Shown here: piece after piece, positions 53,701-63,848 of the stretch | How positions within the stretch are numbered: the stretch's first letter is position 1 | Layout of the letters: each line of letters opens with the position of its first letter | From: Lepus europaeus | Taxonomy: Eukaryota; Chordata; Mammalia; Lagomorpha; Leporidae | Assembly (NCBI RefSeq): GCF_033115175.1 | Contig: NC_084831.1 | Coordinates: 79,927,502-79,991,501, forward strand | Reading direction: 5' to 3' | DNA length: 64,000 nt | Translations under genes and position numbers: made by a program | The notes under the pieces: model-generated | What the model was told of the DNA's origin: nothing | The model's input: only the letters and a program-made list of their open reading frames with translations | The model's database searches: none

Positions 53701-56700
53701 GTACTATCACTCCATTCCTGCTCCTTCACAATCTTCCCTTATCTTTTGTTAAAGAGAGTTTATTTCTTTATTTGAAAGGCAGAGTGACAGAAAAGGAAAG
53801 AGAAAGACAGAGATATTCCATCCACTGTTCACTTCCCAGATGGCTGCAATGTTTGGGCCTGTGCCAGGCCAAAGCTAGGAGCCTGGAACTCCAACTGGGT
53901 CTCCCACGTGGGTGGCAGAAGCTCAAGCACTTGGGCCATCTTCTACTCATTTCTCAGGCACATTAGCAGGGAGCTGGATTGGAAGTGGAGCAGCCAGGAC
54001 TCCAGCTAGTGTTCTGATATGGGGTGCTTGCAGTGCAGGCAACAGTTTAACCTACTGCAGCACAATGCCAGTCCCCTCTCTTCCCTTCTAGAGATCAGTA
54101 GTTGTTCCTTAGTGTGAAGTATCAAGACTTCCTTAGTGTGTCCCACCCCAAGCCCTCTAAGTCCAACCTACCTTGGAGTTTACATCCCAGAAAAATTGAA
54201 GTCACTGAGATTCATCCAAGTTTAAGGAATTCTCACGGACTTTCTGTTAAGTTCTGGACACTGTGTGCCCAGCTATGACAATGTAGAGGTCAGATCACCT
54301 GTTCTCATGGAGACAGGTGTGCAGTGTGGGAGACTGGCAAGGAAGCAGCAATTCAGCAATGACCTTATAAGATGGCAAGTGCCGCAGTGAGATGCAATGA
54401 GGTTGCAGAGCAGCAGGTACCCAGTCCAGTCTGAGGATGTCAGGGAAGGCTTCCAGGTGAGTAAAAGCCTGACTTTGAAAGAAGGGTGGGCGTCTTCCAG
54501 GCAGAGACAGGGGAAGAGGGAGTCTGAGAAGGGGGGCAAAAAGGATCAGAGATGAGCAAGTGCATGGTGCAGTCCAGCAAATAAAAAGATCAAGATTTCA
54601 TTGCAATTACAATATTTTGAAAGCAGTTGACGACAGCAGAAATTAAGGTTGTGAAGAGGGGCAGAGCCTGAATCATCAGGGACCTAGTCTGCCATGTTAA
54701 GGAGCTGGACTTGGGGACGGTGCTGTGGTGCAGTGGGTTAGAGCCTGGGGCTACAGTGCCAGCATCCCACTTCGGCGCCGGTTCTAGTCCTGGCTGCTCT
54801 GCTTTTGATCCAGCTCTCTGTTATAGCCTGGGAGGGCAGTGGAGGATGGCCCAAGTGTTTGAGCCCCCCCTGCACCCATGTTGGGGACCCAAAGGAAGCT
54901 CAAGGCTCCTGGCTCCTGGCTTCGGATCAGCTCAGCTCTGGCTGTTGCAGACATTTGGGGAGTGGACCAGCAGATGGAAGCTCTTTCTCTTTCTCTCTCT
55001 GTAACTCTGTCTTTCAAATAAATAAAATGAATCTTTTTCTTTTTTTTTAAAAAAAAGGATCTGGACTTAACCCCTATACCCCGAGCATTTAGCATCTGAT
55101 CGGTGTGTGCTCCACTGGACTGAGCTGCGTGAGGACAGGGCTGCCATTTCATCTTAGGATGAAGAACTGCCTGGCACTGAACAGATGCCTAAACATTTGA
55201 TAAAGCCAAAGTTAGTACATATGTATTACATAAATGTACAATTATCACCTTAGATCTCTCCAAGGAAATCAAGCCTTTCATTAATGGTTATTAATATGAA
55301 AGCATCATAAATGTTTAGAAGAATGGTTTTCTCCCAGTGTGAGAAGGAAATGTTGCCATTGCCATTGTCATCAGGTGTTTACAACATTTCCTCACAGGTA
55401 GGGTGTTTGTCCACGAGTGGGCTCATCTGCGATGGGGAGTATTTGATGAGTACAACAACAATGAGAAATTCTACTTATCCAATGGGAAAAGACAAGCAGT
55501 AAGGTATGCATATTTTCATTTCACTTTTCCTAAACTGTTTCAAACTACAACCGATTTCCCCCTTCATTGATTACTTTTAAGCCATCAGTTTTTCTCTCTT
55601 ATTTTTCTAATTTCTTCTCTTAGTGCCGTCCTTTTCAGATTTCCACAAATCCACCATTTTTGTTTACAAGTGCTTCTTAATGTAATTCTCTGCTCCAAAT
55701 CATTTGCCTTATTAAAAACATGTGTCAACTACAGAAACTCCGTCTTCCTGAGCCAGAGTCGGAGATGTAAACAAGTGCTAACCGGACTCTCTGTGGCCGG
55801 GAAGGAAGAACGGTATCTGTGTGGGCTCCGTCAGTAGGAATGGGCCTGGCGACTGTGGAACTCATCTGAAAAATAATCCAAATAGTAGAAGAAAACCAAA
55901 CCCCTCCGAGTTTGAACCAAACCCTGTGTAGTATCAGCAGAAAGCAAACTCAACACATGGAAGTACTCGTGGCTGCCCTGGTTCTACTGGCATGTTCTTG
56001 CAACCAGTGGCTTCATCGCATGTGGACTGAGCTAGTGCAGACATTGAGTGATGGGGACTTCCAAATCTACTTGACTTCTCAAAAAAAAAAAAAAAAAAGA
56101 CCTACTTTATTTACTTGAAATGCAGAGTGAGAGAGAGAGGAAGAAAGAGCTCTTCTGTCTGCTCATTCATTCCCCTGTGCCTGCAACAGCTAGGGCTGGG
56201 CCAGACACATGCAGGATGTTCTTTCCACATTAGCAAACTAACTTGATTACCATGTCCTCTTAAAAACAAATTTTTAGTATTTAATAGGATATTTAATAAT
56301 ACTTAATAGTTTGTGTTATTTATTTTCTAAACTTTTAAATGGATTTTAAGATTTAAAAGCAATCAAAGCAACTACAAAAATGATAATACAGCCCACAACA
56401 GATGGTTACTTACTAGCATGATATATTTTGTCAATTGAAAGCCATCATATTTAATAGCGAATGACTAGAGACATTCTCAGAAATAAGATAAAAATGGCTG
56501 CTATTACCATCATTATCTAAATTTGCTTATGAAGTTGTAGCCAATGCAATAACACTTGAAAACTGGGAGATACGAAAACAGATACCAAGAGAAGAGAGAA
56601 AATGGCTTTTTAAGCAGATGATATGTGGTCCACTTAGAAAACCCAAGGGAATAAATTAAAATTAAAATTGACAAGAGAATTCAGTAAGATGACCAGGTAA

Positions 56701-58820
56701 AAAATAAGTATTCAGTTGTTGTTCCTCATATTAGCAATATCTAATTTAGAAATATAATAGAAAAATTATTTCACTCAAAAGAGCAATTACAGTATAATAA
56801 AAGTAGGAAGAACTCAAAGAAATGTAGAGGACACACTTAAAACACTATAAAATCCTTCTGAATGATTTAAAAGAAAACTAAAATAAATTGAGAGACTTTC
56901 AATCCATGGAAGAAATAAGTTCAAGCAAAATTAATACACAGGTTTTATGAAACTCTAGTTAAAAGGACATCCATTTTTATCTTATTGTGAAAATCCTAGA
57001 ATTCATTCAGTGGATGGTAACTAAGAATATTTTCTAAAAGGAATATTAATCAAGGGGACTTTACTTTCCAAATTTTAAATATACTATAAAACTGTATGAA
57101 TTGAAACAACATGGACTGACAGACATTTAGATACATGGTACACATATATAATTTGCTATTTCATATAGGAAGAATTACAAATCTATGTGGAAAGGTAGGA
57201 TTTTTTTAAGACATCAGGATAATTTGAACTATATGGGGAAAATTAACAGATCCCCTTCCAATTACATGGACCCATAAAATATGTTAAAAATCATAATGAA
57301 AACCAGAGTATTAATAAATAATAAATCCCTATAGAGGGAATTTCCTCTGTGCATTCAAGAAATGGAAAAATATATAACTAAAATGTATACATGATTGCAT
57401 ATAAAGTGAAAGTTTCATGGCACACAAACCAAATATAAGCTAAATAAAAAAGTAAAAAACAGAAAAAGTTATTGCAAACAATTTTTTAAAAAGATTTATT
57501 TATTTATTCGAAATTCAGAGTTACACAGAGAGAAGAGAGGCAGAGAGAGAGAGAGAGAGCAAGAGAGAGAGGTCTCCCATCTGCTGCAAAATTTGTAAAA
57601 ACAGGCTTTTAAATTTAAATTTTTTTTTAAAGATTTACTTATTTATGTAGAAGGCAATTACAGAGAGGCAGAGGCAGAGAGAAAGAGAGATCCTCCATCC
57701 ACTGGTTCACTCTCCAAATGACTGCACTGGCCATAACTAGGCCCATTTGAAGCAAAGAGCCGGGAGCTTCTTCTGGGTCTCCCACTCAGGTGCAGGGGCC
57801 CAAGGATCTTCTACTGCTTTCCCAGGCCACAGCAGAGAGCTAGATCAGAAGTGGAGCAGCTGGGACTCTAATGAGTGTCCACATGGGATGATGTACTGCA
57901 TGCTGTGGCTTTACCTACTATGCCACAGCGCTAGTCCCTAAATTTAAAGTTTTTTTTTTTAAACCAAACTTAATATTATAACACATAAACAGCTTTTGAA
58001 AATCAGTGATACAATAACACCCTAATAGAAAAATAGACAAAAAAGAATAAACAATTCACAAAAGAAGAAATAAAAATGAGGGCCAATATTGTGGTGCAGC
58101 AGAGTAAGCTACCACCTGAGATGCCAGCATCCCCTATGAGGGTGATGGTTTGAGTTCCAGCTGCTCTACCTCCAATCCAGCTTCCTGCTAATGCCCCTTG
58201 GAATGCATCCAAAGATGTCCTAAATACTTGGGCCCCTGCCAACTACCTGGGAGACCCAGAAGGAGTTCTAGTCTCCTGGCTTCAACCAGGCCCACCCACA
58301 GCCATTGTGCCCATGTAGGGAGAGAAACAGCTGATGGCAGATCTGTCTCTGTCTGTCTGTCTCTCTCTCTGTAACTCTGCCCTTCAGATAAATAAGTAAA
58401 TCTTAATAAAAAGAAAAAAAATAAAAAGGGTCAAGAAACAGTTAAAAATATTCCTATTTACTAGTGGTCAAAGAGATGCAAATTTAACAAAGGTGAAAGT
58501 CGTTGATTACCTAGTAAGTTCCTGTGCATAGGATGAGAGCTCTTATACATGATTGTTAGAGGCATCAATTGGAAGTTTTCTAGAAAGCAATTTTTATGAC
58601 AGGTGCCAAATACCTACCATTTTTCTCATTTCTTGACCCAGCAATTTCATGTTTAAAAATCCATTTTAAGGAAATAATAACAGACTTTATAATATGTAAT
58701 CTGTGGGATCTGATCCTTTACTCTGCAGCTCAATCATGTGGCAAACTTAGAAATGTAGTCAAAAATCTTATGCATAGCTTTGTTTATTCATTGGTGTTAA
58801 TGCATCTTTTTTTTTTTCTC

Positions 58821-58856
<36 letters not shown>

Positions 58857-61800
58857 TTTTTGACAGGCAGAGTGGACAGTGAGAGAGAGAGAGACAGAGA
58901 GAAAGGTCTTCCTTTGCCGTTGGTTCACCCTCTAATGGCCGCCGCGGTAGCGCGCTGCGGCCGGCGCACCGCGCTGTTCCGATGGCAGGAGCCAGGTGCT
59001 TCTCCTGGTCTCCCATGGGGTGCAGGGCCCAAACACTTGGGCCATCCTCCACTGCACTCCCTGGCCACAGCAGAGAGCTGGCCTGGAATGCATCTTTTTA
59101 GTATTGATGAATTGTGGAGAACTGAAACCAATTAGGTTGAATATATATTATAGTATAAAAATATATGAAATTGCTAAAATAACATTTGAAATAATATTCA
59201 ACTATATCTTATTTTTAAAATATATTCACATATTAAGGTGCTTTAAAGTATTTATTTATGGGGGCTAATCCTCTGCCTGCAGCGTCAGCATCCCATATGG
59301 GTGCAGGTTCTAGTCCCAGTTGCTCCTCTTCCAGTCCAGCTCTCTGCTGTGGCCCGGGAAGACAGTGGAGGATGGCACAGGTGACTGGGTGCCTGCACCT
59401 GCGTGGGAGACCAGGAGGAAGTACCTGGCTCCTGGCTTCAGATCTGCTCAGTGCCTGCCGAAGCAGCCATTTGGGGGGTGAACCAACAGAAGGAAGACCT
59501 TTCTCTCTGTCTTTCTCTCTCACTGTCTAACTCTACCTGTCAAATAAGTAAAAAAAAAAATATTTATTTATGTGTTTGTTTATTTGTTCAAAAGAGTTGC
59601 AGAGAGAGAGAGAGAGAGAGATCTTCCATCTGCTTTTCACTCTTCAAATGGCTGCAATGGTTGGGGTTTGGCCAGGTTGAAGCCAAGAGCCTGGAATTCC
59701 TTCTGGGTCTCCCACATAGGTCAGGGGCCCAAGGATTTGGGCCATCTTCTGCTGATTTTCCAGGTGTATTAGCAGGGAGCTGGATCAGAAATGGGGAAGC
59801 TAGGACTTGAACAGGCACCGATGTGGGATACTGGCATTGCAGGCAGCGGCTTAACCCGCTATGCCACAAAGCAGACCCCTTGCATACCGGGTTCTAGTCC
59901 AGGTCGGGGCGCCGGATTCTGTCCTGGTTGCTCCTCTTCCAATCCAGCTCTCTGCTGTGGCCAGGAAGTGCAGTGAAGGATGGCCCAAGTGCTTGGGCCC
60001 TGCACCCCATGGGAGACCAGGAGAAGCACCTGGCTCCTGGCTTCGGATCAGCATGATGCGCCGGCTGCAGTGAGCCGGCCGTGGCGGCCATTGGAGGGTG
60101 AACCAACGGCAAAAGGAAGACCTTTCTCTCTGTCTCTCTCTCTCACTGTCCACTCTGCCTGTCAAAAAATAAAAATAAAAAAAAAGCAGAAAATAAAGCT
60201 ATATATGAAATACACTGATATATAGGAAAAAGAGAAAATACTTCAATATGTTAATAGTGATTTATTTCTCATAGTGAGACATGGTTTTATCTTTTCTTTT
60301 TTATACTTTTTGCTATTTTTCAAATTTTCTATACTGCTCCTACAATATTGAAATACTCAGAAATATTGCTAAAAAAAGATATGGGGAAAGCATTCCATCT
60401 ATAATAGCAGCAAAACTTATTAGCATATAACATAAAAATTCTAAATAACTGTGAATATATAAGAACTATGCAAAAACCATAGGAAGCAGACTAATTAGAA
60501 AGTAAACAAGCAAACAGAAATGTCAGCAAGTGTTTGGGGAAACAAAAGAGAACCCCTGATTTTCCAGGGATTAGGAGGTGCCTAAGGACTCTGATCCTTA
60601 TTAATAATGCAAACGGAAGGCCTAAGCCAGATGTAGCTTTCAGCCACATAGAAACAAATTCTAATGCTGTTTTGGGAGCCCTGCAGAGACTTGCTGACAC
60701 ACAGAAATGAATGATGAAAATTCAATATTTTGAGGCTGCAGGCCAACATGTTTGTTTTCTTGGGCTGTGGAAGGGAATCATAGATGAGGAGATCTGAGAG
60801 ACCGGACATGGAGCCTCACACTTTGAAATTATCCCATGATGGTGGGTGCAGTCTGTTGAAATCTTTACTTAGTATATACTAAGTTGATCTTCTGTATATA
60901 AAGACAATTGAAAATGAATCTTGAAGAATGGGATGGGAGAGGGAGTGGGAGATGGGATGGTTGTGGTGGGAGGGAGGTTTTGAGGGGAAAAGCTGCTATA
61001 ATTCAAAAGTTGTACTTTAGAAATTTATATTTATTAAATAAACGTTGAAAAAACTAAATAAGTATTTTTTAAAAAAGAAACTATCCCATGTTGTAGACAT
61101 CTAGCCTTCATATGTTTTCAGATGCTCAGCAGCTATCACTGGTAAAAATATGGTGAATAAATGCCAAGGAGGCAGCTGTATCCAAAAGCTGTGCCAATTC
61201 AACCCCCAAACAGGGCTGTATGAAGAAGGATGTGTGTTCATACCCAACAAGCAGCAGAAGGAGAGGGCATCCATAATGTTTGCACAAAGCATCAATTCAG
61301 TAAGTACCTTCATGTTGTCTTCCCCTGAAAGACATTTGGTAAGGTTTTTTCCCTCAGGGGCTCCTAGGAAGGACCAAATTTTAGTGGAAAATCTAAAGAA
61401 ACCATCAGTTTTAAGGGAAAAAGCACCAGCTCCCAGCTTTCAGATGAGCTTGGAGTTCAAAATCGGGAATAAGATCCTCTCTCTACCCCTTTCTATGTCC
61501 ATTCTTCCTTCTCCATCATCCCTCCCCTGCTATCTTTTAGTTTATGTGCTTAGAATTATTTCAACTGCCCTTACAGGCATACAAGCTTGCAAATTCTTAG
61601 TTAAGTAAGAAATTTGTCCAGAAATAATAGGCAATTCTTTTAATTAGCTATTAAAAACAAGGCCAAAAGTTCTTACTTGACAGATCTTTCAGCCTGCATA
61701 TTTGCCTTTGGTTGCTAACAGATTTTCTGTCTTTGTAAGAGTATTGGTGCCCTTAAAAGTTTGTACAAAGTTTTAACAGCTTTAAAAAATTTTTAAATAC

Positions 61801-63848
61801 ATTGGTACTTTTAATTTTTTTTTTTCATTTCATTTGAAAGGCACAGAGACCTAGAGAGAGGCAGAGATAGACATAGAGAGATCTTGCATCTGTTGGTTCA
61901 CTCCCCAAATGCCCACAATAGTCAGGGTTGAGCCAGGCTGAAGCCAGAGTCCAAAACTCAATCCAAATCTCCCAAATGGATGACAGGGGCCCAAGTATTT
62001 GAGCCATCACCTACTGCCTCCCATGGTGCACACTAGCAGGAAGCTGGAATCAGAAGCAGGGGCAGGACTGGAATCAAGGTACCCCAAGGGTATGTTAACT
62101 GATGCACCGAATGCCTGCCCCCACTGCTTTGTTACTTTTATTTTTAAAAAAAATTTATTTATTTGAAAGGCAGAGTGACAGAGAGAAGCAGAAGTGATGG
62201 GTGGGGGGAGGGAGAGGCAGTAGAATGCATGCTTTTGGTTAGTTTGCAAGGCAAAAAACGTAGGAAAACTCTGTTTCCTGTTTGATTGACTGGACACATA
62301 GAGGCAACATCAAGTTGGGAAATACTTAGGAGGAAGTGGAGCAGAGCTGGAGAAAGACCAAGAGTTCAATTACAAACACGTTGAGTTTGAGAAGCCTGTG
62401 GGGCATCCAAATGTATTTTGGAGAGAGCTGGAATGTTGGGTGCTTAATGTTCAAACTGGGAGTCCAGGTGAGCAAGTGGGAAGGAAGAGAAGCTTGGTAG
62501 TGCAAGGGTGGAGAACAAAGATGTTCCCAGGAGAGGGGTGCTAAAGGGTGGCTGGAAGAGAGAGGTGATGCTCTCACCTGGACACTTTGAGAGTAGGATG
62601 GAAGCCCCCAGAACAGGTAGAGAGATTACCGAGGAGTAAAAAGGATCTAATGATATTAAAGACATGGTTTGAAACAGGGAATCTGAGTTACAATTATGAT
62701 TTTCCCCAGGAGCGCTCTACAGTGATTGTGGGATTGAGCCAAGGTTATGGGTTAACAGGGCAGACTGGGGAGAAGAACAGGAACTTAAAATACTCTTGAT
62801 AAAGATTTGAAATATTTCATTCAAATTCTTTGATTTTAGCTTACCACAATGTATATCATTTTGTTGACAATTTCAGGTGGTTGAATTCTGTACAGAACAA
62901 AACCACAATAATGAAGCTCCAAACTTGCAAAACCAAAGATGCAATTTCCGAAGTACGTGGGAAGTGATCAGCGATTCTGAGGACTTCAAGAAAACTACTC
63001 CCATGACAACCCAGCCACCCACTCCCACCTTCTCACTGCTGCAGATTGGACAAAGAATCGTGTGTTTAGTCCTGGATAAGTCTGGAAGCATGTCGGTACG
63101 TTCAGTGACGCTCGGTCTTTTGGGTGCTGGCCGCAGACATGTGTGCAGTGTGATCTGGACCACAACGTGGAACTCACTGGGAATAAACACACCCCCAAGG
63201 GTCAGAGCAGTTACAACCACATTGCCAGCAGGAACGCCCAACTCAGCTGTGTCCACAGAGATTGAGCCAAGTTAAATTAGTTTTTAACTATGAGCAAAGA
63301 TCTGATGAGTGACATGAGTTTCACTTTGTCTGTGCTTCACTGACAATATACAGTGTCTAGAGTCCTATGTAGGACTTATCTAGAACTCTCACTAGAGCAA
63401 TGAATCTTAATGGTTATGTAATCTGGCTTTAAGTTTTGCTGTTTAAACAAAGTCCTCTTAAATTTTACGTAAAATTAAAGATGCTGCCAAATATAAATGA
63501 GAAACGTTCGCCTAGGAAGATGATACCTCAAGTAAGCTTGCTGTCATTTTATTCTGCATTGAGTCAGCCACTTCCAAATCCTTCTCTCCTGTTCTGAGTT
63601 TGTCCTCCTTCTCCATTCAGAGTGACAACCGCCTCAATCGACTGAATCAAGCAGGCAAGCTTTTCCTGCTGCAGATCATTGAGCAGGGGTCCTGGGTTGG
63701 GATGGTGACCTTTGACAGTGCTGCCCAAGTACGAAGTGAACTCAGACAGATCAACAGTGGCACCGACAGAGAAGCCCTCACCAAAAGCTTACCCACAGTG
63801 CCCGCGGGAGGGACATCCATCTGCTCTGGGCTCCGAGTGGCATTTTCG
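48306..63848 (+). CDS. CLCA1: CLCA1, calcium-activated chloride channel regulator 1 (5' part, exons 1-7; continues past the window)
   Basis: Joined exons seen: 48306-48467, 52112-52252, 52438-52585, 55398-55503, 61122-61299, 62877-63095, 63621-63848. They encode the first 394 residues in frame. Visible parts: signal peptide about 1-21; metalloprotease domain with H156-E157-W-A-H160 and D167/E168; Cys-rich exon 5; VWA domain with a complete MIDAS D312-K-S314-G-S316. Family knowledge: CLCA1 is a secreted, self-cleaving goblet-cell protein whose VWA domain stabilises TMEM16A at the surface, and it is induced by IL-13/STAT6 in airway. The residue numbers of the HExxH glutamate (157) and the MIDAS aspartate (312) are those I recall for the human protein, supporting orthology. 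All junctions are GT-AG and no disruption was seen. The rest of the gene lies beyond 64000. Confidence 0.96.
48540..48720 (+). repeat. MIR-like remnant, CLCA1 intron 1
   Basis: tgtctgagccacagtgtcttcatttgaagatgagac ... cacaggacttagagcctggtgcattt resembles the MIR 3' half. Confidence 0.5.
49290..49620 (-). mobile_element. CSINE, antisense, CLCA1 intron 1
   Basis: ttaagatttattttatttatctgaaaagcagagtcacagag ... gctgccccacaacactggcccc. Confidence 0.85.
50040..50600. other. CpG-richer, SINE-free pocket in CLCA1 intron 1
   Basis: This stretch is visibly richer in G+C and CpG than its surroundings (CCCGGCGACCCGTC, CTCCCGGGAC, TCTACGTATC) and holds no recognised CSINE or L1. It could be an intronic regulatory element, an exapted LTR or an old processed insert. 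I cannot assign it. Confidence 0.35.
50550..50563 (+). promoter_or_regulatory. CTCF-like binding site
   Basis: CCGGTAGGTGGCGC fits 13 of 14 positions of the classical CTCF core CCASYAGRKGGCRS on the + strand. It lies at the edge of a CpG-richer pocket (about 50040-50600) in CLCA1 intron 1. Confidence 0.4.
50690..50775. repeat. (CT)n/(CA)n simple repeat
   Basis: tctccctctccctgtctctctgcttctctctctctctcacacacacacgcacacacag in CLCA1 intron 1. Confidence 0.9.
51250..51580 (+). mobile_element. CSINE, sense, CLCA1 intron 1
   Basis: caagctgtggctggatctgtggagccactgcc ... ctctgcctttcacataaataaaataaatcttg; head diverged. Confidence 0.83.
51590..52111. other. 3' end of CLCA1 intron 1
   Basis: Unique; about 51640-51880 resembles an old MIR (ctgtgagaccttgaaaattatactc ... 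ataaacggggaagctgagg), weakly. Confidence 0.35.
52112..52252 (+). CDS. CLCA1: CLCA1 exon 2, residues 55-101
   Basis: Acceptor CTTCCCAG|GAC and donor AAT|GTGAGA, phase 0. Encodes [17 protein letters not shown]... to ETYKN. The following intron is only 185 bp, the shortest in the window. Confidence 0.95.
52438..52585 (+). CDS. CLCA1: CLCA1 exon 3, residues 102-150
   Basis: Acceptor AATTTCAG|GCT and donor CAAG|GTACGG. Encodes ADVLVAAP...[13 protein letters not shown]...RIHFTPDF to EYGPQ. Ends one base into a Gly codon, the same phase as CLCA2 exon 3. Confidence 0.95.
52586..53030. other. 5' part of CLCA1 intron 3
   Basis: Unique AT-rich sequence, nothing recognised. Confidence 0.4.
53030..53357 (-). 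mobile_element. CSINE, antisense, CLCA1 intron 3
   Basis: tctaatttgtttatttgaaattcagtgttacag ... actacaccacaatgctggctcc. Confidence 0.85.
53745..54076 (-). mobile_element. CSINE, antisense, CLCA1 intron 3
   Basis: gagtttatttctttatttgaaaggcagagtgacag ... ctactgcagcacaatgccagtcccc. Confidence 0.87.
54713..55056 (+). mobile_element. CSINE, sense, CLCA1 intron 3
   Basis: ggggacggtgctgtggtgcagtgggttagagcc ... gtctttcaaataaataaaatgaatc. Flanked by gga(g/t)ctggactt at 54701-54712 and 55057-55068. Confidence 0.9.
55398..55503 (+). CDS. CLCA1: CLCA1 exon 4, zinc-binding HEWAH exon, residues 151-185
   Basis: Acceptor CTCACAG|GT and donor AAG|GTATGC. Encodes [21 protein letters not shown]156, E157 and H160 form the HExxH site; the equivalent Glu is required for self-cleavage in studied CLCA1. 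Confidence 0.96.
55504..56080. other. 5' part of CLCA1 intron 4
   Basis: Unique sequence, no gene or repeat recognised. Confidence 0.4.
56085..56225 (-). mobile_element. Truncated CSINE, antisense
   Basis: ctactttatttacttgaaatgcagagtgagagag ... gctagggctgggccagac, then stops; the head part is missing. Confidence 0.7.
57483..57588 (-). mobile_element. Truncated CSINE, antisense
   Basis: aaaaagatttatttatttattcgaaattcagagttacacag, a GA-rich run, then ggtctcccatctgctg and an abrupt end. Confidence 0.75.
57611..57937 (-). mobile_element. CSINE, antisense, CLCA1 intron 4
   Basis: tttttttaaagatttacttatttatgtagaaggc ... actatgccacagcgctagtccc, flanked by taaatttaaa copies. Confidence 0.85.
58081..58405 (+). 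mobile_element. Old CSINE, sense, CLCA1 intron 4
   Basis: gggccaatattgtggtgcagcagagtaagc ... ctgcccttcagataaataagtaaatctt. Confidence 0.82.
58811..59086 (-). mobile_element. Young CSINE1, antisense, 5'-truncated
   Basis: Poly-T of about 45 bases, then tgacaggcagagtggacagtgagag ... cagagagctggcctgg, where it stops. Flanked by aatgcatctttt at 58799-58810 and 59087-59098, so the truncation happened at insertion. Confidence 0.9.
59261..59561 (+). mobile_element. CSINE, sense, slightly 5'-truncated
   Basis: ggggctaatcctctgcctgcagcg ... taactctacctgtcaaataagt plus A-run. Flanked by tatttatttatg at 59249-59260 and 59562-59573. Confidence 0.9.
59575..59879 (-). mobile_element. CSINE, antisense, CLCA1 intron 4
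   Basis: ttatttgttcaaaagagttgcagagagag ... ccgctatgccacaaagcagaccc. Confidence 0.83.
59880..60182 (+). mobile_element. Young CSINE1, sense, 5'-truncated
   Basis: Starts mid-head at ataccgggttctagtcc and runs to ctgcctgtcaaaaaataaaaataaaaa. aaagcaga occurs at 59868-59875 and again at 60183-60190, a probable target duplication lying in the head of the neighbouring SINE. Confidence 0.85.
60191..60824. other. CLCA1 intron 4, AT-rich, possibly L1-derived in part
   Basis: ccatctataatagcagcaaaacttattagc near 60397 looks like old L1 ORF2; the rest is unassigned. No gene. Confidence 0.35.
60839..61076 (+). mobile_element. L1 3' end, sense, about 45 bp before CLCA1 exon 5
   Basis: ctgttgaaatctttacttagtatatactaag ... 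gaaatttatatttattaaataaacg. Flanked by gaaa(t/c)tatcccatg at 60825-60838 and 61077-61090; extreme 5' truncation to about 240 bp. Confidence 0.88.
61122..61299 (+). CDS. CLCA1: CLCA1 exon 5, cysteine-rich segment, residues 186-245
   Basis: Acceptor GTTTTCAG|A and donor TCA|GTAAGT. Encodes [30 protein letters not shown] and ends [10 protein letters not shown]. It is 18 nt longer than CLCA2 exon 5, with the same phases. An L1 3' end sits about 30 bp upstream of the acceptor. Confidence 0.94.
61300..61800. other. 5' part of CLCA1 intron 5
   Basis: Unique; nothing recognised. The open frame that continues past exon 5 into the intron is read-through beyond a strong GTAAGT donor. Confidence 0.45.
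61812..62122 (-). mobile_element. Old CSINE, antisense, CLCA1 intron 5
   Basis: tttcatttcatttgaaaggcacagagaccta ... gatgcaccgaatgcctgccccc. Confidence 0.8.
62135..62190 (-). mobile_element. CSINE tail stub, antisense
   Basis: aaaaaaaatttatttatttgaaaggcagagtgacagagag, then unrelated G-rich sequence. Confidence 0.65.
62191..62876. other. 3' part of CLCA1 intron 5
   Basis: G-rich, purine-biased unique or anciently repetitive DNA (tgagaagcctgtggggcatcc.aa, gggagtccaggtgagcaagtggg). No gene. Confidence 0.35.
62877..63095 (+). CDS. CLCA1: CLCA1 exon 6, linker and start of VWA domain, residues 246-318
   Basis: Acceptor AATTTCAG|GTG and donor TCG|GTACGT, phase 0. Encodes [16 protein letters not shown]... 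to [14 protein letters not shown]312-K-S314-G-S316 is an intact DxSxS metal-binding motif. Confidence 0.95.
63096..63620. other. CLCA1 intron 6
   Basis: 525 bp, no repeat recognised. Confidence 0.5.
63621..63848 (+). CDS. CLCA1: CLCA1 exon 7, VWA domain, residues 319-394
   Basis: Acceptor TCCATTCAG|AGT and donor TCG|GTAAGA, phase 0. Encodes [16 protein letters not shown]...[14 protein letters not shown]-type VWA core, ending [13 protein letters not shown]. The window ends 152 bp into the next intron. Confidence 0.95.

Larger units (their letters stand above)
56440..58800 (+). mobile_element. Ancient L1 ORF2 remnant, sense, interrupted by SINEs
   Basis: Pieces at 56440-57480, about 57950-58085 and 58430-58800 carry L1 landmarks (aagcagatgatatg, gaacaacatggactgacagacatttag as a variant of the L1 sequence, tcaaagagatgcaaatttaac, gacccagcaatttcatg). 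Riddled with stops; three SINEs sit between the pieces. Confidence 0.65.

Noticed and set aside
61300-61608. Read-through open frame past CLCA1 exon 5
   Set aside because: A strong TCA|GTAAGT donor and the conserved join to exon 6 show this is intron.
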